Origin: Dromiciops gliroides
Lineage: Eukaryota > Chordata > Mammalia > Microbiotheria > Microbiotheriidae
Assembly: GCF_019393635.1 (NCBI RefSeq)
Contig: NC_057865.1
Coordinates: forward strand, 299,738,385 to 299,802,384
Reading direction: 5' to 3'
Length of the DNA stretch: 64,000 nucleotides
Made by a program: the position numbers and the translations under genes. The notes below the pieces were generated by a model. It had not been told where the DNA came from. It did no database searches and saw only the letters and a list, made by a program, of their open reading frames with translations. Positions 53,740 to 63,650 of this stretch are shown one piece after another. The stretch's first letter is position 1. Each line of letters begins with the position of its first letter.

Positions 53740-53903
53740 GTGTATCTTCTCCAACAACTCTCTAGCTTTCCTTTATGTGTTGGCTTTTCTTAGTAGAATG
53801 TAAACTCCTCAAAGACAGAGACTATTTGCTTGCTTATTATATATTTATCCTGAGAACTTGATGAAGCATCTGGAACATAGTAAGTCCTTAATAAATGTGC
53901 TCG
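53740..53903 (+). mobile_element. L2 LINE 3' end
   Basis: 'gaatgtaaactcctcaaaga' and 'aacatagtaagtccttaata'. Confidence 0.75.
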
Positions 53904-53910
53904 CTCTCTC

Positions 53911-53980
<70 letters not shown>
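53904..53980. repeat. (TC)n microsatellite at an L2 end
   Basis: About 33 tc units following the L2 ending. Confidence 0.97.
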
Positions 53981-53982
<2 letters not shown>

Positions 53983-54214
53983 CTTTCTCTCCCCTTATTT
54001 CTCTGATATGTTCCATCACCACTACCTGTATAAGTTGATCCCTTTAAACTCATCCTGCAAACTGAGAGTTGTTGGAGGTGCTGGGTGAGGGAGAGGCCTA
54101 CATTCAGGCTTTGCCTATACCTCTCAGAAACCACAGGACTGGGCATATGGAAGGCTTCCAAAGCCTTCCAAAGTCTCTTATTTGCTTTTTTACCTAATGT
54201 TGACACCAGGACAT

Positions 54215-54390
54215 GCATGAACTCACAGATCTTGAGTTGGAAGAGAACTCCGAAGCCAGTTTTTCAGATAAAGAAACTGTTTCCCAGAAGATTCAGTGAC
54301 TTACTAAAGGTCATACAGATTGGAAGTATTGGAGGTCATGTCTGAACACAGACCTCTTGACATCAGAGTCAAGTACACTTTCTACTGTAT
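54215..54390 (-). mobile_element. MIR-type SINE, antisense
   Basis: 'agatcttgagttggaagaga', 'gataaagaaactgtttccca', 'ttactaaaggtcatacagat'. Confidence 0.65.
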
Positions 54391-54639
54391 CCTGAGCCTT
54401 TCTCCTTAAAACAAACAAAAACAACACATTGCTTATATAAGATCTCTCGAGAACAAAACATAGAAACAGCCCCTGATATCTGGGGAATTACCACTCACTA
54501 AATGACCTTTTTCAATGAGAAACTGATAGGGATAATTAAAGTGTCAGTAGTCATGTCTTTAGCATGGGGGTGGGGTACAGATATGTGACCTCTATGAAAT
54601 ATTGCATTAAGATCTCCATATCAATTACACACAAGATCA

Positions 54640-54760
54640 TACAATCAGAGACGATAGAGCCAGGAAAAGTCTCAGGATCAGGATGTCAGAGCTGGGAGGG
54701 ACCTTAGAACAGGGGATGTTAGGCCTGAGAGGAAAAGAGTCTTTCCAAACGTGAGTCTGG
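54640..54760 (-). mobile_element. MIR-type scrap, antisense
   Basis: 'gatgtcagagctgggaggga' followed by 'ccttagaaca'. Confidence 0.5.
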
Positions 54761-55500
54761 GAGTTTGTGGCTATGCCAGGACTTGTTCCACTCCACCATG
54801 CTAAATGCTACATGCTGGTTTCCCTCATATCAAGAACAGCCTTGTTTTCTCCTTTCAGAAGTGCTGTCTGCCATCCTGTGCCCAGTTTCATAGGGAGAGA
54901 GGCATCGTCTGCATCCTCTGGCTGTGCCAGCTTCTTCCTGTGCTTTGAGATCTACCTTAGGGCTCCAGAGTTTAGGGATTTGTTTGCCAATGAATGGTGG
55001 AGATCACCTGCTTCAGTTGTTCCCTATGCACCTATGCAATTAGCATCCTTTTCTATCCCTCATCCACAAAGAATAGCACAGGCTTTTTTTTTTTTTTTGC
55101 ACTAACTTAAAAAGATAAAGAAAAACAAAAACACCCCAAACCCAAGTGCAGGATGAAGCTAGTTTTGCTAATGTCAACTCATTCCCTCACCCAGGGTGAG
55201 GAACGATTTCTGCCAGGTGTATGGAGAAAATGCCAAGTTCATTTCTTTCATTCTCTGCCAACGTTCTGGGGGAATATTAGACTAGTGACAAATCTGTGCA
55301 TATTGGTCAAGTTTGGGCACTGCCAGTCAGCTCATCTCCAGCCATCCAAAAGAATGAGAAAGAGACAGCTGATATAGCCTGTCAGTCAGGCCAGACTTCC
55401 TAAGGGAATGGCTTGGGAATGTAGTCAGACAGGAATACTGAGACAAGTGAATTCCATCCTCTACCCCATTTCCCCATTTTCCTTCCCATGCTTAGGCCTG

Positions 55501-55502
<2 letters not shown>
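54761..55502. other. repeat-poor stretch
   Basis: A T14 run at 55085-55098. No repeat or coding sequence recognised; the frame 54767-55105 has no known domain. Confidence 0.3.

Positions 55503-55554
<52 letters not shown>
55503..55554. repeat. (GT)n microsatellite
   Basis: About 26 gt units. Confidence 0.97.
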
Positions 55555-55557
<3 letters not shown>

Positions 55558-56065
55558 CTGGGTTAGCCAGGATGCTCTCAGAGACCTGCATCTTTTCTGA
55601 AGACATCAGCATATATTGGATATAAGCTTATGGAAACCTTTTAAGATCTCTTAGGCCTTACTGGGCTCCAGCAGGCAACAAAGCCCCTTCCAATTCACTG
55701 AGAGGCTCAGGTTGAACATGACCCCACTAGAATCAATTAGCATCAGCAACAAAGGTGCAGATCAGTTGACAAGCTCAGAGCCAGCTTCTAGATCTTGCTA
55801 TTGTCCTGTAAGAATTCAGGGACACAGAGTTCTGATCCTTCTGATTGGTTGTTGTTTCTGAGATTGTCTGGTCATGAATACTCAGGAGGATGAAATGGAA
55901 ACCAATCTCTCTAGGGGATGGATGATCCCAAGGCCTGGCCACTGAGCATCCTTAAGGAAGCAGGCTCCCCTTTCAGCTACACAGAGCATTCTTGTGTGAC
56001 GAGAACACAAGTGTAAGAACGCACATGACAGCTTAATCTCTATAGAATTTATGATTGAATTCATG
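55555..56065. other. no recognisable feature
   Basis: Nothing recognised. Confidence 0.3.
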
Positions 56066-57095
56066 TGGTTTTACCTCACACCCTGAAAACTGGCCAAGTT
56101 GATAAAAAAGCAATAGTCAATATTGGTGGGGTTGTAAGAAGATAGGTATGCTAGGGCATTGTTGTTGGAGTTGTTGATTAGTACAGTTATTTCGGAAAGA
56201 AATGTGAAGTTATGGGGGGGAAAGGGACTAATATGCCCATATCCTTTGCCCCAAATATTCCATTACTGGGCTTATGTCCCAAGGATACAACTTGAGTTCA
56301 AATTCAGCCTTAGACACTTATGAGCTGTTACCTTAAACAAGTTACTTAACCTCTTTTGGCCTCACTTTCCTCATCTTTAAAATGCAGATAATAATAGCAC
56401 CTGTTTCCTAGAGTTGTTGTGAGGTTCTAATGAGATACCATTAGTAAAGTGCTTAGCATAGTGCATATACTAGGCACTATAGGAATGGTAAGTGTTGCAA
56501 TTATTGTTGTCGTCATTGTAGTTGTCTTCATCAACATTATTGCCATCATCCTCACCAAATACATATTGCACCACTTTTGTGAGAGCAAAGAATTGGTAAT
56601 AGAGAAGATGCCCATTGACGAGGGAATGGCTAAATCAGTTATGTTCCATGAATGTTATGGAATAGGCCTTTGCTGTAAGAAACTATAAATGTGAGGAATG
56701 AGAAGCCTAGAAAAATCTCCATGAACTGATGTAAAGGGAAGTCAGTAGAGCCAAGAAAACAATGCACACAGTGATGACAACGATGCAGATGGAAAGAAGA
56801 GGTGTTACAAAAGAAGCCAAGCTAAATGTTGCAGACTTTCCAAGAACAGGAACAACTCCAAAGAAAGTGTGGAGAAGACACCCTTACGCATCCCCTCAGT
56901 AGAATTAGGAGGTCCATGAGTGAAGTTCATCACGCTTATCGTCAGGCATTTTCTGTTGTTGTTGTTGTTCTTGTTGTTCTTTTTCAAGATATTATTTATT
57001 TTATGGTTTGGCTCATTAAGAGGGGAGAGGGAAAGATAGTGGAGGAAATTATAGTGATTAAAAAACCCCATATGGCATTAATAAAAATGAATTTA
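56066..57095 (+). mobile_element. old L1 3' end with a nested MIR
   Basis: 'ctcacaccctgaaaactggc', 'ggggttgtaagaagataggt', 'ccattactgggcttatgtcc', then after the MIR 'agatgcccattgacgaggga', 'tccatgaactgatgtaaagg', 'aattatagtgattaaaaaac'. A ttg tract sits at about 56955-56980. Confidence 0.8.
56285..56560 (+). mobile_element. MIR/THER1-type SINE nested in L1
   Basis: 'cttgagttcaaattcagcct', 'tcatctttaaaatgcagata', 'gttgttgtgaggttctaatg', 'agtgcttagcatagtgcata', ending in att/gtc units. Confidence 0.8.
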
Positions 57096-57109
57096 AAAAA
57101 GATTTAATA

Positions 57110-57620
57110 CCATTGCAGTCAATAAGCATTCATTTGCCACCTTCTACATATCAAGCATTGTGCTAGGTGCAGAGGATCCAAGGAAAAAGAAGCCCTGCCC
57201 TCTGGGGCAGCTAGATGGTGCAGTGGTTAAAGCGCTGGCCCTGGATTCAGGAGTTCCTGAGTTCAAATCCAGCCTCAGACACTTAACACTTACTAGCTGT
57301 GTGACCCTGGGCAAGTCACTTGACCCCCATTGCCCCACACACAAAAAACAAACAAACAAAAAAGAAGCCCTGCCCTCATGGAGCTTCCATACTATTGAGA
57401 GAAATAGCAGGTAGTAATATAAGAACATGAAAGTAAATAAGCACATATAACATAGGGACAAAACAGAGCCCAAGTAACTCTGGAGGTAGAATATTGATAA
57501 CAAATACGATTGTGTAAGAGGTGCCATGTAAGAAGTGGTTTTGGAACTGAGCCTTGATGGAGTTTCAGGTTCTAAGCATCAGTCTGTGAAAGTCTGTGAA
57601 AGGCACCAAAGTGGAAGGCA
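57110..57620 (+). mobile_element. old dispersed repeat interrupted by a SINE
   Basis: 'tctacatatcaagcattgtg', 'ccctgccctcatggagcttc' and 'aactgagccttgatggagtt' run across the SINE at 57204-57358. Confidence 0.6.
57204..57358 (+). mobile_element. WSINE1/MAR1-type SINE
   Basis: Perfect 19-bp duplication aaaaagaagccctgccctc at 57184-57202 and 57359-57377. Confidence 0.97.
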
Positions 57621-57659
57621 GAATGTGACCGGTTGCTTTCCTTACAACAATATATGCTG

Positions 57660-57770
57660 TAGTTGATTGGATTTCAGATCAGGAAACTGAGGCTTAGACG
57701 CTGAATTGAAGACACACAGCTAGTGTTTGAGGTGGTACCTAAGGTCAACTCTGTTGATTCCAAGTTCAGG
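57660..57770 (-). mobile_element. MIR-type SINE, antisense
   Basis: 'gatcaggaaactgaggctta' and 'gacacacagctagtgtttga'. Confidence 0.65.
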
Positions 57771-58239
57771 GGTTACTGTTCTTTCCTGGAATATAGAAGA
57801 TTATGGGGGTTTCACAAAGCTTTGGTTTTCAGCTCAAAGCTAGCTTCACTGCTTCCAGAGCCCAAAGATTGGCATCTATTTCTTTATGATTGTTCTAAAT
57901 GTTTAGCTCTATCTTGCCTTCCTTTATCCCTGTTGTACCCCAGTAGGTATCAGGCAGTCACTTCTTCAGGGACACAAAGGGTGCAAGTGATAGATTTCAG
58001 TCATTTCATTAGGCTGTATGGCCGCTGTCAGCCAAGTATGCCAGGAGGCTTCCTGTCTCATTCAGAAACACATATTTCAAAGCCACTTGGTCTTATTTAT
58101 GCACAGTAGAGAAAACCTGATATTTTCCATGGGCTCAATCCCCCAGAAGTAGTCATGAGGCTGGCACAGACCAAAATCTCCATACAACTCACTTTTGGAT
58201 GACTTCTTCAAGGGAACCCTTTCTCCCAAATATAATCTT
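57771..58239. other. no recognisable feature
   Basis: The frame 57723-58109 has no recognised domain and starts inside a MIR; taken as chance. Confidence 0.3.
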
Positions 58240-58387
58240 TTCTGTTTTTTTGTCAGGCAATGAGGGTTAAGTGACTTGCCCAGGGTCACATAGCTAGTAA
58301 GTGTCAAGTATCTGAGGTTGGATATGAAGTCAGGTCCTCCTGAATCCAGGGTCAGTGCTTTACCCACTGTGCCACCTAGCTACCTTG
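58240..58387 (-). mobile_element. WSINE1/MAR1-type SINE
   Basis: Perfect 16-bp duplication tcccaaatataatctt at 58224-58239 and 58388-58403. Confidence 0.96.
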
Positions 58388-58489
58388 TCCCAAATATAAT
58401 CTTAACAATAGCTCTTTGGTACCATTTCCATGGCCCTTCCAGTTTGGCTACTTTCCTCATAATAACTCCATGAACTAGGTACACAGGGC

Positions 58490-58780
58490 AGGTGGTCTGT
58501 TAGATTGGTAAGAGTTCGGGATTTGAAGTCAGAGTCCCTGGGTTTGAGTCTTGACATTGTTGTGTGACTTTGGACAGGTCACTCCCTCTGCTTGGCCTTT
58601 AGTTGTCTCTTCTGTATAATAAGGAAGTTGGATTAGGTGACCCTTAAATTCACTTCTGACTCCCAGTCTAGGTGGTGGCCTATTTTCATTTCCATTCTTC
58701 AGATGAGGATGCTGAGGCTCAAAGAGCCAAGTGTCGTTACAGCATCTGAGGTATGATTTAAACCCAGGGGACCCTACACA
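58490..58780 (+). mobile_element. MIR CORE-SINE followed by an antisense MIR-type scrap
   Basis: 'gtccctgggtttgagtcttg', 'gttgtgtgactttggacagg', 'tctgtataataaggaagttg'; then 'cagatgaggatgctgaggct' in reverse orientation. Confidence 0.68.
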
Positions 58781-59345
58781 CAGTGTTCATGTCACTGAGA
58801 AGCAGGGCAGGAGGAGAGCTTTCTAAAATTGAATCATCTTTAAAATGTAATAGGTAGCTTTCTCCTTAATGGTGCTCTTCAGTGGGTTCTATGGACAAAT
58901 GAGCAGATCATTCTTTTTTGGAAGACAGCTACTATGTCAAGTTAGTGAGGTCAGGGGTATCTGTAGAGTGAGTTTGTTTTAATGGGGCTCATCTGTTTGG
59001 ACATTATGAGAGTTAAGGGATTTGTATCTCACCATTGTGGCTGCCCCACAAAGACTTAGAACCAATGATCTGGGTCAACAAAGTGAATCATCATGGACAA
59101 AGGGACAGGCAGAGTCATAAAGGATGGTGATGTAGCTCTAGTCTTAGCACCAAGGACTGACAGCTTCTTTGAGAGTGTTCTGGGCAGTGCCGGGGGCAGG
59201 ACCTGATATGATGGGGGGAACTAGGAAATACTCACAAACCCAGAGTTCCTATGCTAAGGAAATCCACTAGGGATGAGTGCTAAGTCCTGTTCTTGGATTC
59301 CAAAAATTCACAACACATGAGCAAGATGGGTGAGGGGAGATGTTT
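58781..59345. other. no recognisable feature
   Basis: Nothing recognised. Confidence 0.3.
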
Positions 59346-59349
59346 AATA

Positions 59350-59850
59350 AATATATGGTGTAAGGGGCTAAAATTCTAGCTATACTGTCTAAAATATCTG
59401 AGTGGTCGCTAATAAATTATAAGCTTTAGCAAGAGTTAGACTTTTAAGCATTTATTAAGGAGAATAAGAATTTGGTAGAGAGAGAAAGGCCTAGATTCAT
59501 CTATCTATCAAAGGGAGAAGACTTCTTTAGCTCCACTCTCTGCCAGAGTCCTCACAAAAGAGACCAAGAATGCCAGCCTCACTCCCTCTTCCTCCCACAT
59601 GCAAACGTCACTTCCTGACACCAAAGAAAAGCCACATGGCTTGCCCTCAGGCACCTTCTCCCCATGGAAGAGCTTTCCTACAGTAAGTCTCCAGCAGGTG
59701 GCATCATTCCAATCGTTAGAGTGGTGATGATCTGGTGGGAGGAGAAATCCTTGGAGACCAGCCACTAGAGACCTCTCCCTGAACTTCCCCAGGTGATGAA
59801 TCAGTGCTTCTAGCTCTCACATCTTCAGTCCTGTTGCATAACATCTTCTT
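59350..59850 (-). mobile_element. LTR-like block B (marsupial endogenous retrovirus type?)
   Basis: Ordered word-sharing with 30290-30480. On the minus strand ccttaataaatgc (near 59450) gives an AATAAA signal, followed downstream by the shared 'aactcttgct' segment, as in the R/U5 part of an LTR. No retroviral coding sequence is next to it, so a solo LTR is likely. Confidence 0.45.
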
Positions 59851-60475
59851 CTGCCTCTGGAATACAGGACAAGGAGTTCTCAAGGTTTCCAGGCTGGGCA
59901 GACCTGGGAGGAATTTGTTTTTCTTCTAGGAGAATGTAAGAGCAAGTGAGTCCCTTTCAGGCTGGCTGGATTAGGGAGCTAAGGCAAGATGTGCCTGTCT
60001 GTGGGATTTCCAACAAGAGAGTCAGGTCATCACAGAATTTCTGAGTCTCTAGCATAGGCTCCTGCTGTGTTCACATGCTGCAGGCCCAGCAGGAGTCCTT
60101 TGGAATGTGCTCTCTTCCATTTAAACTTAGAAAAGCTAGGGCCTGGGCCCCCTGCCTCACCATGCTCATGGGCAGTGGCTGTGAGATGGTCTTCTGTCAG
60201 TGCACTCCATGTTAAATCAATATGATTTCTTACCCCTGCTTTTCACAGCTGGGCCACACTAAGCCATGGAGGAGGAGAGACAAACTCTGCGTGGCTAGGG
60301 AAGAATGTAAAACAAGGATTGGCTCGTTCAAAGGACCCCCAAAACAAGCTATACATAAATGCAAAAATGATCTTCATAAATTCTTTATGCTATTTACTCT
60401 GAGCTGTGTTTATTAAACTGGTAAGCTTCCAAAAAACTCCTGCTAGACACACTCTCTCATTTTTTTTTGAAGGAA
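59851..60475. other. repeat-poor stretch, candidate conserved element at its right end
   Basis: 60340-60425 is AT-rich with 'catgaatttt'-like and 'aaatgatcttcataaattct' words and no repeat signature. The rest is unremarkable. Confidence 0.3.
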
Positions 60476-60879
60476 GGTTTTACTTTTCCAACATATTATG
60501 AATTAAAAATAGCAGTTTAATACACTCAGCAGTTCTTTTTTTTTCCTTCCCCTCAGATAAGTACTGCACAATGGTCATCATTATCATGCACACACACACA
60601 ACTTTTGGTAGAGTGATAAATTGAATGATATTCCATTTCCATTTGTTTTGTTTTTGGCTTGTTTCTATTTCTTACCCAACGCCTCCCTTTCTCTTGTTTT
60701 TGAGAAATAACAATGGATTCTTTAGGTTTGGAGACATCTGGGATGGGACAGAGGAGGCCTCTTTGGAAGTGTGGTGCCTAAGTTGAGACAATGGAGAGCA
60801 AGAGAACAGAAGCACACTGTGTTCTGGAGCATGGTCTAGTATATGGGCACAATACTGAGTAGGGGCTGCAATCTTCATC
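60476..60879. other. no clear feature; short (CA)n
   Basis: cacaca units at about 60589-60602. No family recognised. Confidence 0.3.
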
Positions 60880-61040
60880 CTAAAAGGTCAACTAGAAGGG
60901 GCCTTTGAGGCCAGGTAGATTGACCCTTTTGCAGATGAGGATTCTGGGTCTTGGGGAATCTTCATTGTCTTTCCCAAAGTCACTTCTATAGCAAATAGTA
61001 GAACCAAGATCCAAATTCAGGTCTTCTGTCTCCAAATCCA
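60880..61040 (-). mobile_element. MIR-type SINE, antisense
   Basis: 'tttgcagatgaggattctgg' and 'tttcccaaagtcacttctat'. Confidence 0.55.
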
Positions 61041-61099
61041 TCATAGTTACCATAATGATGTGCTGCAGGGAAGATTTATGGCCAGAGTGGGAAGTGACA

Positions 61100-61295
61100 T
61101 AGCCATTGGACAATGAGAAGATCAGTTGAAGGAATTGTAGGTATTTATTTAACCTGAATAATCTAAGACTTGGTGGGGGAAGGGGGCATCATTACTGTTT
61201 CTAAGTACCTCCAGGGCTGTTATATGAAAAAGGAATCAGTTTTTTTCTGCTTGACCTCAGAGATCAGAATTGGGACCGCTGGATTGACTTTAGAA
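61100..61295 (+). mobile_element. L3/CR1 LINE 3' fragment
   Basis: 'agttgaaggaattgtaggta', 'ttaacctgaataatctaaga', 'ctccagggctgttatatgaa', 'ctgcttgacctcagagatca'. Confidence 0.65.
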
Positions 61296-61299
61296 ATAA

Positions 61300-61537
61300 C
61301 AGTGGCTCACATTAAATTAGCACTTTAAGATTTGAAAAACCTTTTACATACATTTTTTACATACATTTTCATTCAATCCCCACAGGAAATCTGTGAAGTA
61401 GGTGCTATTACTATCCCCATTATTCAGATGGAAAAACTAAGATTGAGAGATGTTGAGTGACTTGTCCAGGACCACACAAATAGTGGGATACATGGTAAGA
61501 TTCAAGCTCAAGTCTTCCTGACAGCATTTTATTCACT
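61300..61537 (-). mobile_element. MIR CORE-SINE, antisense
   Basis: 'agcactttaagatttgaaaa', 'gaagtaggtgctattactat', 'gtgacttgtccaggaccaca', 'caagctcaagtcttcctgac'. Confidence 0.78.
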
Positions 61538-61622
61538 AATATATATATATATATGTACGTATGTATGTATGTACATATGTATGCATGCATGCATGCATGC
61601 ATACATGCGTGTGTGTGTGTAT
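61538..61622. repeat. composite TA, GTAT, GCAT and GT microsatellite
   Basis: Changes unit three times: atatat, gtatgtat, gcatgcat, then gtgtgt. Strict purine-pyrimidine alternation for most of its length. Confidence 0.95.
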
Positions 61623-61954
61623 CTGTCATCCTTCCAAGTGTTGTGGTAACTGTCTCCAAAAGTTTCATAATATAATCTGCTGTTTTGTCACCCAAATGCT
61701 TCCATTAAACTGGAATCAATTATCAAAAGGTTAGGGGTCAACTAGCAACAGATATAAATTTACAATTAAACCGAATCCACCCTTTATCCAAACGTTAAGA
61801 AATTTTCCTAAATGGGGGCTTTGAGCAATTGTGACTGAACTTATAACTTTTCCTTTAAAACAAACTCCCTAAAGCTAAAGAGAAGAGAACCATGGGAATG
61901 ATTATGGCCACTATATTTCCCAAAGCTTTAAATGTCTAATTATTATAATTGTCT
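61623..61954. other. no recognisable feature
   Basis: Nothing recognised. Confidence 0.3.
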
Positions 61955-61965
61955 CACAAATTACA

Positions 61966-62203
61966 GGGGCAGCCAGGTGGCACCTTGGATAGATGGCCAG
62001 CCCTGGAATCAGGAAGACTCATCTTCTTGAGTTCAAATCTGACTTCAGGCACCTATTAGTTGTATGCCCCTATTTGCCTCAGTTTCCTCATCTATAAAAT
62101 GAGCTGGAGAAGGAAATGGCAAACCATTCCAGTATCTTTGCCAAGAAAACCCCAGATGGGGTCATGAAGTGATGGACAAGACTAGAAAATGACAGAACAA
62201 TGA
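61966..62203 (+). mobile_element. MAR1-type SINE, full long form
   Basis: Runs from ggggcagccaggtggcacct through 'gcctcagtttcctcatctat' and 'ggaaatggcaaaccattcca' to 'catgaagtgatggacaagac'. The middle matches the MIR core, showing how the long form joins a tRNA-related head with a CORE segment. Duplication cacaaattaca (61955-61965) and cacacattaca (62204-62214). Confidence 0.93.
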
Positions 62204-62214
62204 CACACATTACA

Positions 62215-63199
62215 AAGGCAGATTTCACTCAATTTCAAGTTTCCTAACTATCAGAGTTGTCCTAATATGTCATGGGCTTTCTTATATTATATATAGCTGA
62301 CAAATCTCCATATAGGGTTTCATTGGGAAAAAATAAAGTGAGATTGCTACTTCAGTAGGCCCAGATACCCGCTGTGTAAATGGAGTTTGCAGTGCATGAA
62401 AACTCCTGAGAGTTGTGTTCAGGTCTAAGTTCCACATTTTAACAGTCAGAGCTAGGTTTAAATCCTAAAATTGGCATGGAACTAGGCAAAAATTAAAGAA
62501 ACCCAATTTGTCCACAGAGGATGACACAACAGAACTGCCTCAAAGTGTCATGTCCTGCTGCAGGAAGTTAGCCCTATCCTGAATATCTCGCCCCTGGAGA
62601 GCCTCCACTTGTCCGACTGCTAAAGATTCTTATGCAGGACTTAGAGAATGATAAAATGATGGATTCTTTGGCTTTCTGGCTTCTTGAAAGGCCTTCAGAG
62701 GCATGCAGTGCAGCCCAGACCTCAATAGGAATGCCCTTCAAATGACTCTCAACAGTTAATAACAAAAAGGACAGGGATGAGATGGAGCCCAGGCCCCCTG
62801 AATCCATTCCTTCCCCAACTATTGTCAGGATAGTTCAAGACTCTGAAGGAGATGAGCTAAAAAAGACTAGTTTTGTGGCAAGTGGTGGGCTCAAGGGACA
62901 CAGGTGGCAAGAGAGGATGCTTGAGCTGAATATGCCACCATACCAGCACAGCATTAGAAGCATCCATTCAGCACACATTTATTAAACTCTTCTGTGATGA
63001 AAGAAACATACTGGCTGTGAGGGGATGGGGAAGAGAGAAAGTGAGCTTATGAAATCATGGCCTTTACCCTCAGGGAGGAACCCTCCCAGAATTCCCAGGC
63101 AATAGGAATGGTTCCTCCTCTGGACCTGGTATCTCTTCCTTTTTGGGCCAGCCAGGGGAGATTTTTGCTGGATTTACTTCAGGTTCTTAATGCCTTTTC
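62215..63199. other. no recognisable feature
   Basis: About 980 bp with no clear repeat apart from a dispersed-repeat ending near 62965 ('cagcacacatttattaaact'). No coding sequence recognised. Confidence 0.35.
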
Positions 63200-63300
63200 A
63201 CATGGAGTTGCCTTATCTCCACTGAAAACTTGCCATGAATTCCTCAAGGGCAAAGGCCAAGTCCAGCTCATCTCCATATCCTCATAACAGTTCATTCAGA
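63200..63300 (+). mobile_element. L2 LINE 3' scrap
   Basis: 'gccatgaattcctcaagggc' and 'ctcatctccatatcctcata'. Confidence 0.5.
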
Positions 63301-63334
63301 GAACTAGATATCACTTACTGCTGTATCTACAAAC

Positions 63335-63650
63335 CTTCACAGCTTCTAAAGTATTCTCTATTTCCCTTAAACCCCACAGCAACTTTGGGAGGTAGACTCA
63401 ATGGGTATTTTCCTATTTTCCCCCCATTTTTCAATGAGGAAAGCTGATGCTCAGAGAGACAGGATCATAGATTTAGAGACAGAGAGGACTTTAGAATTCG
63501 TCTAACATTTTCCCCTCTCTTTGCAGGTAAGGAAACTGAGGCCCATCATACAAAGTCATAGGGATAGCAGTACCAGAGTCAGAATTCGAACTTTGGGCCA
63601 GTGATTCCCAAATCTAACATTCTTTCCATTACATCACTTTGCCTCAGGTT
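63335..63650 (-). mobile_element. two antisense MIR-type SINEs in a row
   Basis: First: 'gggaggtagactcaatgggt' and 'gatgctcagagagacaggat'. Second: 'catagatttagagacagaga', 'aaggaaactgaggcccatca', 'agtcagaattcgaactttgg'. Confidence 0.7.

Noticed and set aside
54767-55105. 112-codon plus-strand frame in a repeat-poor area
   Set aside because: No known domain and no splice-site context that convinces; ends at a T-run. Could be revisited only with RNA data.
57723-58109. 128-codon plus-strand frame
   Set aside because: Starts in antisense MIR sequence and shows no domain; chance is likelier.
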